From Mytilisepta virgata (Eukaryota; Mollusca; Bivalvia; Mytilida; Mytilidae): a stretch of DNA of 64,000 bases. Every line of letters begins with the position of its first letter. Within the stretch, counting starts at the first letter, position 1. The stretch is taken from contig CM051519.1 in NCBI GenBank assembly GCA_028015205.1, forward strand, positions 87,503,539-87,567,538, read 5' to 3'. Below the pieces are notes generated by a model. It did not search any database and was not told the DNA's origin. It was given only the letters and a program-made list of their open reading frames with translations. Positions 21,853 to 33,970 of the stretch are shown one piece after another. A program made the position numbers and the translations under genes.

Positions 21853-24177
21853 ACAAGAGGCTCTCAAGAGCCTGAATCGCTCACCTGGCAAACAATGCAC
21901 TATAAACTAAATTAATATATTAATGTTTGTTGTAAATTAAACTGAGTATTAAAGGTCATGTAAAATGCTGAAAATACCTTTAAAACCCTTTCAAGAACCT
22001 CTGGAAAGAAATGGGCATAAGTTCTCCCTACGCTTGATTAAGATACAGTCATGGTCAATCTGATGATTCACAATACAAAATACAAGCTTTAATTCATCTT
22101 CAAATACAAATATAAATCTTTTGGTCTATATGTTGTCTTCGTTTTTAAAACGTTTGAAAGAAGTTATGTAAAAATTGTGGGTTAAGGCTTTGTTTGAAAA
22201 TTTGTTAACGATGATGACGGACACCAAGTGATGGCAATTAAAAGCTCACATATTATGAAGTTTAATCATTGTTATACAACATTCTCATCACCATTCACTA
22301 AGGATACCATGTTTACTTTAAAAACCAAATATTGTTGAAATCCGAGCAAGTGTAAATAAATCGCTTTGCTGAGCGCAGCTGGATACGACAACAGAGCTCC
22401 AACCCTGAACAATTGGGGCAAAAATGGACACAATATTCACACTTGATACAGGTCTGAATTTGGATTGTAATTAAATATTTGACACATAATAGGTTCAATT
22501 TTTTGCTTTTTGTGCAATACAAATGCTGTGGCGAATTGCCCCCCCCCCCCCAAAAAAATAATAATTTACCCCTTTTTTTGCTTTTGTGCAATACACTATG
22601 CAGTTGCACAATGACCCCCCCCCCCAAAAAAAAAAAAAAAAAAAAAAAAACAACAAAAAACAATAAAAATTATTGTAACCCCCCCCTTTTTTTTGCAAAA
22701 AAAAAATTGAAATTTTCTTTTTAATTTCTGAAATCTGAAATGAGAAAAAAATCCCCCCCCCCCCAATTTCTCATTTACCCCCCTTCATTTTGTTTTCACC
22801 TCCCTCCCCCCATTTCTTTATACATAATTTACGACTTGTAAGGGAGGTAATCGAATCATACACAACATTTTACTTTAAATGTGTTTGGATTACCTCCCTT
22901 ACACCAAGATAATAACCAAAAATGCTTATTGGGCCCTTTTTTGCCCCTAATTCTTAAACTGTTGGGACCAAAACTCCCAAAATCAATCCCAACCTTCCTT
23001 TTGTGGTCATAAACCTTGTGTTTAAATTTCATAGATTTCTATTAACTTATGCTAAAGTTATAGTGCGAAAACCAAATGTCTTCGGACGACGACGAAGCCA
23101 ATGTCATACCAATATACGACCGCAAAAATTTTGCGGTCGTATAAAAATGGCGGGAAAATGGCTGTCTAAAACAAACTTTCATCATCACCATTCAACTCGG
23201 GATACCATGTTTACCTTGAAAGTAGCTTTCATCTTCATTTTCTTTCTATAATTCAGGAAAAAATAGCAAAAAACAGCATTTTGACCCCTATGTTCTATTT
23301 ATAGTAAGGGCGGACATGTTTTTCGACCAATCAAAAATCCAAGCATTAACGTTTTGCAGAATACCCTAAGGAACAATCTTACCAAGTTTCATTTGATTTT
23401 GAGTAGTAGTTTCAGAGAAGAAGATTTTTGAAATAATAACATAAAAAAAAGCCAAAAATGTCAAAAAAGGGCAATAACTCTAACATCAGTAGACAGATTT
23501 TCACGAAAATCAGCACACAGGTAGCTCTCATCATGCTGAACACTTTCAACCTGCAGAATTTGCCGTAACCTAATGATTTTTGAGATATTTGCGAAAAACT
23601 GTTGTTTGACCCCTATGTTCTATTTTTAGTAACAGTGGCCATGTTTTTCGACGGATCAAAAATCGAAACATAAACTTTGTGCAAGATACCCTCAGGAACA
23701 ATCTTACCAAGTTTCATTTGATTTTGAATAGTAGTTTCAGAGAAGAAGATTTTTGAAATAATAACATAAAAAAGCCAAAAATGTCAAAAAAGGGCAATAA
23801 CTCTAACATCAGTAGACAGATTTTCACGAAAATCAGCACACAGGTAGCTCTCATCATGCTGAACACTTTCAACCTGCCAGAATTTGTCGTAACCTAATGA
23901 TTTTTGAGATATTTGCGAAAAACTGTTGTTTGACCCCTATGTTCTATTTTTATTAACAGTGGCCATGTTTTCGACGGATCAAAAATCGAAACATAAATTT
24001 TGTGCAGGATACCCTCAGAAACAATCATGCTAAGTTTTATCCAAATCCATTCAGTAGTTTCAGAGGAGAAGATGTTTGAAAAATTGTTAACGACGACGAC
24101 AGAAGACGCCAGACGACGACGACGACGGACGCAAAGTGATGAGAATAGCTCACATGGCCTTTTAGGCCAGGTGAGCT
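21853..24177 (-). mobile_element. Family F1 repeat, complete inverted copy
   Basis: On the minus strand the element starts with the hairpin at 24147-24177 (AGCTCACCTGGCC, TAAA loop, GGCCATGTGAGCT) and ends with the stem AGGCTC / GAGCCT at 21858-21873. The outer strings AGCTCACCTGG and CCAGGTGAGC-like also form inverted repeats between the two ends. Inside is a direct repeat of about 325 bp: TGACCCCTATGTTCTATTT recurs at 23282, 23608 and 23931, and the first two full units are almost identical. Homopolymer C and A runs lie at about 22541-22770. No transposase frame is present. Confidence 0.85.
22838..22902. repeat. Perfect 15-bp inverted repeat
   Basis: GTAAGGGAGGTAATC at 22838-22852 is exactly complemented at 22888-22902, with a 35-base spacer. 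It lies within the large F1 copy next to the poly-C/poly-A tract and could mark the end of a nested short insertion. Confidence 0.9.
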
Positions 24178-24179
24178 AA

Positions 24180-24660
24180 AAAAGGGAATCAAAGATTGAA
24201 AATCAAAGAAATTACTAAAGGACGCATAGACTGAAGAAAACTTAGATTTGGATGAAAACTTTAAAGAAAGCGATAATTTTCAAAACAGAATGGACAAATC
24301 GTGATCTTTGAAAAAATTAAAGAATGTTTGCCTGCAAGCCCTCTAAACGTGTAGCAGTTTTGAATAAAATCATCGCCTGTAATAATTCGATTAAAAAGAA
24401 ATTTAAACTCCCAATTGAAAACTGCAGGGAAAGTTGTTGACAATCTACAAACATTTATAAGTAAATCAAAATCTAAAAGAAGTGACGATGCCAGAATAAC
24501 ATTTTAACTGCGTCCAAAAGTGGAGAGGATATAAGTGACCATGTGCCAAACAGAAACATAGCCATAACTTTGGCATTAAAACCTAGGAGATTGTTTGGAG
24601 GAAGACGAATAAGAACTCAAATCTTAAAAAAAAAGAAAAATATTGTTTTGAAATAACTAA
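24180..24660. other. Unassigned AT-rich stretch
   Basis: No motif or repeat was recognised. The following coding remnant may begin in this interval. Confidence 0.35.
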
Positions 24661-25900
24661 AAGAAAAACAAGAAGTGATGAAGTTTCGGACTATGTTAAG
24701 AAAATTGTCTTTGGATTTTGGTGTTCACCCTTTATTTCAAGAACTTCATCAAATAAGAAAGATATTAAAAAATGCGAATTTCACCCAAACATCCTCATCG
24801 CATCAGATACAGCTTTTAGAAAAAACTCAAACGGAAGCTTTTCTAGATTTAAAAGTAAAGTATCCGGAAATCTAAATAAGTCAGCGCTTATTTGAAAATT
24901 CTAAACCTTTCTTTGTGTCACACAGTGCGGCCTAAAGGCCGGTGTACATATTGCTGTCGCCAGCATGTTGAAATGCGATGTTTGTCTAAGCAGTGCAATT
25001 TCGAAGATCTACTTTAAAGAACAAATCAAATGATGTCCAAAATAATTATCTCATATTTGAGTAAATCAGCGATGTAGTTAGTCAGACTTTGTGTCCTAAA
25101 AAATACAAATGATTATTTTAATGAATTACAGTGTTTTAAAAGAGTGTGATAAGTACGGGGTTTTTAAAATTAAATACTTACCTGAAGAAGTAGACGTGTC
25201 TGAAGATTTATTAATTTAAAGTGTATGTCAACATTTCTGGAAAGGGTGGAAAAAATTGTAGAATATTACAATTTGTTTCAAAGGAAATAATTTTCAGTAT
25301 TTTCAAAAATTACTCACTGATTTCCCTTCTTACCAACATCGAGCGAATAATATGTGTCCACGACTACGTGGAAAATTACAGTTGTTCAGACCACCGCGAA
25401 AATCAATCTAGTTATTTAAGAAAAAAAACTGAATTAAGCATCCACGTGATAATTTTATAACGATATGCAGTACTTGAAAAAGATGGAATAGACATTTCTT
25501 CTGTGAATCCGAACATAATTTGTGAAGAACTAATCCAAGAAAACCATTGCCATACCTGAACATTTACATTTAGATAAAATAAAGAGTTTAGAAATGTATT
25601 TTATTCTGACGTTTGGGGAAGGCTATTTTTGATATACTTTCAACCGTTTTAACAAAAGTAGGTAAGTGACACCCTTATAATGTGGAAAACGTTGTAACGT
25701 GCGTTCAGTCTGTACTAAACAAAAACTGCCCTGGTTGCCATGGAAAGAAGTGGATATGTGACATTTTGGAGGACCATTCATGTACATCATATTCGTTAAT
25801 TTTGACTAATTTTTTTCATATTTATTGTTTATGTGGTAAAATTGTAGCAACAGCTATTTTTACCGATGCAGTACTTCCATTTAGAATGCATGCATGATAT
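24660..25900 (+). pseudogene. Decayed coding remnant, unnamed invertebrate repeat-gene family
   Basis: Three frames can be joined by eye. The first, to about 24875, includes KTQTEAFLDLKVKYPEI. A second, near 24900-25210, includes SQTLCPKKYK and KYLPEEVDVSEDLL. The third (25221-25460) reads YVNISGKGGKNCRILQFVSKE, then ICVHDYVENYSCSDH and HVIIL. A later patch, CPGCHGKKWICDIL, lies near 25720. The Cys/His-rich CVHDY.ENYSC motif and the following Q/S-rich string resemble uncharacterised proteins I remember as multicopy in corals and molluscs, possibly transposon passengers. Stops and frame changes show decay. I assign no function. Confidence 0.4.
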
Positions 25901-26268
25901 TTACAAATTAAAAGCTTACCAAAACATGTTGTCCACGTTTTTTTTTTCTATCCAAGTGATCGAACCAAAACATTTGAAGATATATTCTTTTTTACCTGTC
26001 TAAACAGATCATACATGTATAAGAGTAGAGAGTAGTATGTTGTTTTCAAAAGCCGGACCTCACAGAGAAGTTCTATATAAACTGTAGCAGCAGGAACATA
26101 TGTTTATGAATATGAAATTGGGCAAGCACTTTTATAAATTAAGTTTGAAGATATTGTGTGGATGCTGGTATCCATTTTAGTTTGCGGACCTACTGTTTGA
26201 TGCTGATACCGTGTTAAGATACAGTACCGCTCATTTAAAACATCACATCAAGTTAACTTCAAGTTAAC

Positions 26269-26358
26269 ATAATCTCTGGTTCAAATCTCTGCTCCAGGAC
26301 CAAAACCCGAGATTAGAACAACTAGGACCAGTCCTGCGACTGGTCAACCAGAGATTAT
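26269..26358. repeat. 13-bp perfect inverted repeat with nested half-sites
   Basis: ATAATCTCTGGTT at 26269-26281 is complemented exactly by AACCAGAGATTAT at 26346-26358. The interior contains further repeats of CTGGT/ACCAG, including GACCAGTCCTGCGACTGGTC. A NRF1-like TGCGCATGCGCC follows at about 26476. It could be a short MITE or a stem-loop. Confidence 0.75.
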
Positions 26359-27210
26359 GACCAGTCATAAGCTCTGCTTTATTGATTTTTGAAATCTCTG
26401 GTCCGATTTATTCAACTGCACACGCGCTGTTCTCGTGACAAAATCGGAAATTTGAATAATAATTGTCTCTGCTAAATGCGCATGCGCCGTCCTAGGACAA
26501 AAAAAAAACCATTACCCGGGGATAAATAAAATGTTATTTTATTATAGTTGGTTGATCATGTTATAATGAGTAATTAATATCCAGTGCAAAAATTAGAAAA
26601 TATTTATATTGATATGTTTGGTTTCAATTTCAGTAAGTTATTTCAATTCATGTAAATACTGAAACTTCTATTTAGACCTTAAAAAACACTTCAGGTACAA
26701 TCAAAATATCTTTTTAAAGTATTATGTCACACTCCTGGTATGGCTAAATAAACTAAGTATCATCATTAAAAAAATTTAAAAGCTAAATTTTGTTTTTTTC
26801 CCATTGTGAAATTGATTTTTTTATTTAACAAGTATTATGGTTCTTCGCAGCTTCACAAATGTATATAACAACCATATGTCAAGTTTCAAACTTGTATGTT
26901 TACTTAAAAAACGCGTTTTGTCATTTTTGTCTTATATCACACACTCTGATATAGCTTAATTTGACAAAGTTACATTTTGTGGTTATTTTTTTTACTGGGA
27001 ATTGCATTTTTTGTTTCATCTAACAGGTATTGTGGTAAGCCCCATAGATGCTTCTTTGGATACCGAAATTTCTATAAAGAATTAATGAAAGTAAAAATAA
27101 GCATATGACACTAATAATCTTTGTATTCTTTCTTTAAAACAGTAGCATTATAACAAAACTCACATGTTTCTTTTTCGCACAAGCTTATATAGCTAAGTTT
27201 AAATAAGTAT

Positions 27211-27234
27211 CATCCTATATATATATATATATAT
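27211..27234. repeat. (AT)n microsatellite
   Basis: About 10 AT units in a row lie within the core of the foldback-like element. Confidence 0.85.
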
Positions 27235-28274
27235 GTTTGAAAAGAATAATGTTTATTTTTTCACTGAAATATGGAAATATGGAATTATTTTTATCAAGTA
27301 TTACGGTAAGTTGCAGAGAAGCTTTTTAATATACGTACGAATTCTTTTGAGCTAAATTCATGTCAAAATTCCTAAAAGTATAAAATATGTACCCATCAAG
27401 TTTTAAGTCCAAACAATATATTCAAACCGAATAGGATGTCAGCATCCAAACACTAGGTATGCCTGCATCCAAACAATATCTTCAAACCTAAAGGGATGCC
27501 AGTATCCAAGCAGTAGGTCAGCTAACTAAATGGGATGCCAGCATCCAAACACTAGGTTTGCAGACTAAAAGTGATGCCAGCATCCAAATAATATTCCCTA
27601 TCTTGACACGGTATCAGCATCAAACAGTAGGTCTGCAAACAAAAATGCATACCAGCATCCACACAATATCTTCAAACTTAATGGATACCAGCATTCTACT
27701 AAACAGCAAAATGGATAACAGAAAAGGTAAAAAATACATACCAATCAAAGCAACCAAACTGACAGAACGCCAGATAAAAAATATCATAAGAGTACAAAAC
27801 ACAAACATGAACACAAAAGAATCAAGATAGTCCGGTTTTATGGGTACCAAAACCCACCTTATCTGTTCTGACAGTATGATTACTAAGAAGGTGACTGCTT
27901 TCTAGAATAGAAAATTAGAGTGGACGGAACAAAATTTAGATAGCAGTCAGAATGTGCTCGTTTTAATTCTAAAAAAACGGAAGGCTCTCATAGCTGCAGA
28001 TCGGATAATTTCGCTCTACTAAACGAAAAACTCTAAAATAACACTTCAATAAAGGGTTTAGACAGACAAACTCGGGAAGACAAATGAACAATTACAAGCA
28101 CAACCAATAAACACTGAATACTAAAAAACAATAAACAACGCGAACTCCTATGAAAACCAGAAGCGAAAATTTTAATTTTCGATATTCATAGTAAGATCTT
28201 ATTAAGAACAGCATTTTATATTCTTATTAGCTGTGTTAACGTGTCGCTCTTTTTGTATAAATTTCTTTTGAATA

Positions 28275-28530
28275 AACAGTAAGTAAAGTCAAGAAATACC
28301 AAAGGGATATTCGAAGGATGGAAAAATCGAAACAACTGACAAACTCCGGAGAACAACGAAGACAGCACCAAAACAATACATACATTACAATTAAAAACTA
28401 AAAACACATGAACAAGATGGACCCCACCATAAAACCGGGGGTAAACTCGGTTGCTCCGGAGAAGTATGCAGTCTCTGCTTCCCGCAGGACAACCGCCATG
28501 CTGCCCATGTCAAATCCGGTATGAGGAAGG
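28275..28530 (-). repeat. Interspersed repeat A, copy 2
   Basis: It matches copy 1 at 655-915 and copy 3 at 61325-61548. It contains CCAAAGGGATATTCGAAGGA, AACTCCGGAGAACAACGAAG and GACAACCGCCATGCTGCCC. Conceptual translation again gives MFLVFNC and an SNIPLVFLDF block, but in a frame different from copy 1. No protein is called. Confidence 0.8.
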
Positions 28531-28779
28531 GAACAGGTCCATTTGGGAAACGTTTTTCATACCTGTCAACCAAGTCAATAGTACAATAGTAAGTACATCA
28601 AGATACCTGCAATTATTGTTAAAATGTCAATGAATTGATCATGATTCTGTACTTTACCAACTCTATGTTTAAACTTAAAGGCATGCAGCAGTCAACTCAC
28701 AGCCGGAAAGCAAATCCTCGATTTGACCGTTAAAATCCCCAAAATAAAAGCATGGTGACAAGGGCAGATTATTCCCAGA

Positions 28780-28830
28780 AGCGCCGATCCAAGATGGCGG
28801 GCGGCGGAAAAAAATTTTACGTCGCAATCC
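28780..28830 (+). promoter_or_regulatory. YY1-like site in a GC-rich patch
   Basis: CCAAGATGGCGGGCGGCGG at about 28790-28808 contains the YY1 core AAGATGGCGG. It stands out from the AT-rich flanks. Such sites are typical near transcription starts of housekeeping genes and LINE 5' ends, but no downstream gene was recognised. Only the motif match is certain. Confidence 0.35.
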
Positions 28831-31800
28831 ATCTACTGGCAAATCGAGCTTTTGTGTAAAAACCTTTATTAAGATCGCCATTTTTTTTTTTTTTTTTTGG
28901 TTATAAATCGGTTCTAAAATATCTATTAAAAATAAAAATATAATAAAATGCTCATGACAATGACAATGGAATATACATCGAGTAATTATTTTTAATCTTA
29001 TTTAATGACATTTTCTGCAATCTATTTTCAATGCAAATTTCCACTCTCGGGACGAAATAACACAAATTTGTTCACAAACAAAATAATATACATGACTGGT
29101 TTATTTGTGGAGATAAACGTACGAAGCACGTGATAGGAAGTAAAAATACGTTACCAGATCTGGTTTCTGCGCAATGAGCCTTTTCGCCCAAATTAAATTT
29201 GTAGGTTACGCAAAATAATGGAACCGTTTTGGGGGTTGAAGAACGTAATGACTTGTATTATGCTAACTAAATACAGTGTAAAACGTCTAAACAAGAAACG
29301 ATCTATTCTCTGCTATGGTATTACAGTATTTAAATATCAGTACTGTGACAAATTTTCCTTTTTCCACAGCCCACTTGTCATTCTGCGAAAGAGGTCATAG
29401 ACAAATATCTCCAATGTAAACAAAGATCTGTCAACAATGACCTCTTTGTCACAGTTCAGTTTCCTTAGTCCTACTGATAAAAAATCTTTTCGAAATCCAT
29501 CAGTTTTACATCGAATTACAGACTTAAGTATAAATGACACTGAAATAACTGATTTTCCCTTTTAATTAAAAATATGCACATTTAGAGTCCATTTGCCTTT
29601 CCTAATAAACCAGTTAGCTTGGTTAAATACAGAAGGAATTTAGCTCGAATACAAAGACCACCCTTTTAGTTGTCAATAATTTGTTTTATTAGAAATTAAG
29701 ATTCATCGCACTGTTTTTTTGTGAGTTTTTTTTTTACCTGATACCTTCTATATTTTATTTACACGCATATTTTTTGGTTAATATACAAAATATATATTTG
29801 TAAACATGTAACTTGGTTAAAGCAGGACTGTGATATTTATCTAAGAATAATTGATCAAATTTCTTTATTCGTGATTAGAATTTTTAAAAAAAGCACACAC
29901 CGGGGGAAGGGGGGATTTCTCCCCATAATCATCTGTACATATGCTCGTCCCCGAAAAAAGTTTAACCTTGAAAAATATATCTAACCACCTCCCCCCGGCC
30001 AACATACATTGGATAATTTAACACATTTTGCGCCATGCTGTGATATAGCTCCGTAACGTCCTGATAATATCTAATCTAATGTCTTTAGAAAAAATACAGA
30101 TGAGAGGTTGTCTACATGTAGATCTATGTGATCAGTGTTATGCTGACATCCCATGAATCAAATATATATATTATTTGTATAAATACTAAATACATATTGA
30201 ACTTCTGACAACTCGGCATAATTCTTCCTAAAATTTCCCCCACTGGCTTGAGCTGTGATAAAACACCAAATGCTCCTTGTATGTGCGAATTAGATGCAGA
30301 GTGATTCCATAAAATCCTGAAACAAAGTTAGCAATGGGTACAAATAATTACATGATCAGCCTGAAAATGCTTTGGATATATCAGAGATGTTTGACTAAAA
30401 ATATTAAAACATTTTGGAATGGATTCTAAGTTAGCATGAAATTGGTAAAATATATCAGATGTTAGAAAAATTTATTAATTCAGCTTAATTTCAAGCATTG
30501 TGATGTTAAAATGATGTCATAATGTTACTTCGTTAACCAACTATCTTTAAAATAGCTGATTTTCATCAGGTTTCCATGCACATTGGTCTGGAAAAGAAGT
30601 CCTTCATCTTATGATGCTTATGCTAAAGCCCATACAAAAGTCCTAAACAGATAATTACAGAGAGGTAGCAACTATGGTTAACAATGTGTGAGTATTTGTA
30701 GATGTAATAATTTGTTCATACCCTTTACCGGCTTTGCATAAAATTGTTTGTTTGTTTTTTCGTCATAATTAAAGCCAGGAATGAAACTTCGTGCCAATTC
30801 CAGTTATCTGAAATGAAATATTGGAAATTGAGATTTTTTTAGTCAACCATGTGTTTGAAGATATATAACATTACTCAACTCCTCCCTGTTAAAGTTTATG
30901 GACATAATGAAATGCATGAAGGAGTATGATTTGAAGAATTTTTTCCAGATCTTCTGTGTATAAAATTTATGTATTAATTGAGGTCACGCCAAATTGATTA
31001 TGAGTTGTTTGGATTGTTGCATAGCAAATATAGTTGTGAGTAAGCGAAATTGTATTTTTTTTCTAGAGAACTGGCATTTTTCAGGCGACGATCATTTTTA
31101 TGTATGGTGCACATTTTTTTAACTAACATACCCAAAATTTACAAAATTGTAGAAGAGTGGAAATGATTTATATTTTCAATTTCTTGAATAAACAAGTAAA
31201 AATTGCTGAAAATTTTCAGTATAATTGTAAAATGAATCAGCAAAATATTTTTTTCTTAAAATTTTCAATAAGAATAAAAAAAAATTAAGGGATTGGTATG
31301 CGTTTTAATAATTTTACTGATTTAAGTCTTAATAATTGATAGGTACGGTTAAATATTCTTCAATTCATTTAAGTACAAGAAAAAAAAACTATTTTGGGGT
31401 TCAATATTTTGAATTTGCTTTTTCTCATGATCTCTCATTTGGCTTACTTTTTAATAATGGTAATAATTACAATAGAAATTGACATGCGTTATGCTCATGA
31501 TTCAGTACAAGGAAAATTTAATTTTATGTGAATAAATATATGTGGAACAAATCGTGTTTTGCATTAATGCCATTAATGATTATAATATTTATTCTATAAA
31601 AATATGAAATGTACGCATACAGTACTGTTTCCATTGATGTATTTTGTGTAAATTGAGTAATGACTGAAAAAATATACCAAAAACAATTTAAGCTGATTAA
31701 TATACTTTTGTACCTTAATCCAAGCCATACCATTGTTACTGGATGTCATCCAATCTCATTCTCCCCACCCCAAAACATCAACAAAATGAAAATCAAGTTT

Positions 31801-32530
31801 GTGTCATCTGGAAGACTGCAAAAGACCGAATATGATTTGTTTTGTCTAAATAACATTGATAAACAAATTAATTACGTTTTGCATGTAATAAGGTTAAATT
31901 TTTACAAAGGACAACAGGTAAAAGGCGTCAATATTAGCCATTCATTATTTGTTGACATTCTCAACTCGACGGTATGCCCAGCGATAATTTTTTTTCGAGT
32001 TGCCTCCCTTTGAACGAGTAAATTTGTCAACGAATGAATTGACAATTTTGTTCAGAACAATAACAGTAGTTAAATTTTTTTGAATTCTTTCCAGAAAGTA
32101 TTGAAGAATGTTGTAGTAAAAGGAAAATACGTTACAAAATCTTGTTACTTTTCAATTTGCATTTATTGGATCGATACTTTCACTTCCGTCGTCGATTTTT
32201 TCAAATTTGACTGAGATTTTTTAAAAGATATTCCATCTATAATTTTTTTCAGTAATTAAAACAGAACGGTTAGATACTTCTTTAACAATAATAATTGCAT
32301 TGTTAATGTAGGGACAACACAAGAAGGGATTTCGTTAGGTCATTGCCGTCGTCGAAATTGTTGACCGTGTTTACAAAAACGCAGTCATTATGGGATTTGC
32401 TCTCCGGCTGTCATGTCTTAAAATTAAACAGTACGTCAGCATCATCATCAATATTATCAAAAAAGATCAGTAATTATATATATCTGACCAGCATCTACAT
32501 TTAGACTTAATACATTTTAAAAGTAATTAT
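28830..32530. other. Long AT-rich stretch without recognised gene
   Basis: No supported coding region was found. The 117-residue open frame at 31660-32013 lacks any familiar motif. Small features include an imperfect inverted repeat of AAAGAGGTCAT / ATGACCTCTTT at 29389-29447 and a GC patch with complementary CCGGGGG / CCCCCCGG at about 29901-29998. Confidence 0.45.
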
Positions 32531-32721
32531 GTAACACCTGGGTTTTGTTCAATATCGTAGCAGCTAGCCTAGCTGCTATGTCCTAGATATCTATCTATGT
32601 TGAATGATATGCTACGTAGCTAGCCTAGCAAAATGGCGTCAATGTCAATAAAATACCGAAAAAAATCATTTTGTATGGAAATACTCGTATGACTGCTAGA
32701 ACATCGCGCCAGACATTTGTA

Positions 32722-32991
32722 CAAAATAACAATCCAAAGATACTAATATTAGATATAGTCAATTTATACTATGCTGTATACGACGCATTTCAAGGAGTAA
32801 CCTCTCATCAGCAGCATTAAAACCGGAACATTCAGAAGACCAAAAACCAAACTAATTTTAAACAAGAAGTACTCATAACCAAAAATACTGAATTAGGAAG
32901 CCAAATTTCAGCTAAGGAGATCTACCATGTGCAATACAAGGAATGAACCCTTAGTATTTCTATTATTTTTGAATTTTGCTAAATACTGCTA
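32722..32991 (+). repeat. Interspersed repeat B, copy 2
   Basis: It has the same blocks as the copy at 20577, and its start and end correspond closely. It differs mainly by a few substitutions. Confidence 0.9.
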
Positions 32992-33102
32992 ATTTCTGAA
33001 ACAAATCAATGAATAATCATGTCAGATAAGTCTAACGACTGGGTTGGCGAATACCCTCGGGGACCTAGGGTCCACCATGTAGAGGCATCGTCCCAGAAGA
33101 TT

Positions 33103-33382
33103 CAAAATAACAATCCAAAGATACTAATATTAGATAAGTCAATTTATACTATGCAGTATAAGACGCATTTCAAGGAGTTACAAATGTACCTCTCATCAGT
33201 AACATTTAAACCGAAACATTCGGAAGAACAAAGACCAAACTAATTTTAAACAAGAAGTACTCATAACCAAAAATACCGAAATAGGAAGCCAAATTTCAGC
33301 TAAGGAGATCTACCGTGTGCAAAACAAGGAATGGACCCTTAGTATTTCTATTATTTTTGAATTTTGCTAAATACTGGTAATT
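33103..33382 (+). repeat. Interspersed repeat B, copy 3
   Basis: It has the same order of blocks as copies 1 and 2. It carries an extra ACAAATGT insertion after CAAGGAGTT. The preceding 110 bp (CGAATACCCTCGGGGACC and neighbours) separates it from copy 2 and has no match elsewhere in this window. Confidence 0.9.
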
Positions 33383-33900
33383 TCAAATTTCCTACGCTTA
33401 CTAAAATCATATGTAAAATTTATTTTATGTTTTTTTCTTTATGAATTTAGATAATTATGACGTCAAAGATTTGCTAGCTAGCATGAATAAGCAGCTACGA
33501 TATTGAACGAACCCCAGCATCGTGCAATAGGGTCGGACAAACTGTGTGATCTTGATCTCCACCTTTTCTAACAATTGACGTGACCGACAGCGTCATTCCG
33601 CTGTTAATGTTATTCTGCAAATACGTTCTTCACGACTGCATACGTTTTAACGGCTACATAACATTTTAGTCTACATAACCTATTTATACAAGTAAAATTG
33701 ATTTACAAAATTAATATTATATACATTACTACGACATAGTTCTATTGTATGGAACAGGACCGATATTCTTGTCAGGGTATTTTCGTCATCTGGAAACCGT
33801 AGTATTCTAACATTATATAAATTGATGCTCAACTACCATAACTCGACCGAATTTCTACTGAATGGCTTCTCAATTAAAATTATAAATTCTCAGATGGTAT

Positions 33901-33970
33901 TGTACTAGATTTTGGGTGATTAGTGAGACCCAAAAAGAAATCGTAAGCTGTCCCACAATGCAAGGAGAGC
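33901..33970 (+). repeat. Gypsy-like 5' LTR start
   Basis: The first about 62 bp align with the sequence at 42886-42947 with a handful of differences. Beyond this the two copies diverge through insertions or deletions (AACAGTAATAT-like patches can still be aligned further in). The LTR end and primer-binding site could not be fixed. Confidence 0.55.

Larger units (their letters stand above)
26140..27690. mobile_element. Foldback-like element with long repeat-built inverted arms
   Basis: The 83 bp at 26140-26222 is complemented at 27600-27682 with only a few mismatches (left arm TAAGTTTGAAGATATTGTGT, right arm ending ACACAATATCTTCAAACTTA). The right arm belongs to a series of irregular repeats of about 50-60 bp from 27425 to 27690, with CAGCATCCAAACA, AGTAGGT and ATCTTCAAAC as recurrent blocks. 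Inverted arms assembled from short tandem units are the hallmark of foldback elements. The core of about 1.4 kb has no transposase frame. A tight inner palindrome lies at 26269-26358. Confidence 0.6.
32538..33516. mobile_element. MITE-like TIR element carrying two copies of repeat B
   Basis: The ends CTGGG(T)TT.GTTCAATATCG (from 32538) and its complement (to 33516) form TIRs of about 27 bp with two or three mismatches. GCTAGC-rich imperfect repeats extend the similarity inward for about 90 bp. The 979-bp unit contains two direct copies of repeat B (32722-32991 and 33103-33382). No transposase frame is present. The target duplication is not clear from the flanks. Confidence 0.6.

Noticed and set aside
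22313..22724. Overlapping open frames with poly-Pro or poly-Phe/Gly
   Set aside because: They are translations of poly-C and poly-A/T tracts inside the F1 copy.
26269..26300. GGTTCAAATCTCTG considered as a tRNA or SINE B box
   Set aside because: No A box at suitable spacing and no cloverleaf could be drawn. The string is part of the inverted repeat at 26269-26358.
31660..32013. 117-residue plus-strand open frame
   Set aside because: No motif, signal or repeat relation could be recognised, and long frames of this size occur by chance in AT-rich DNA of this size.
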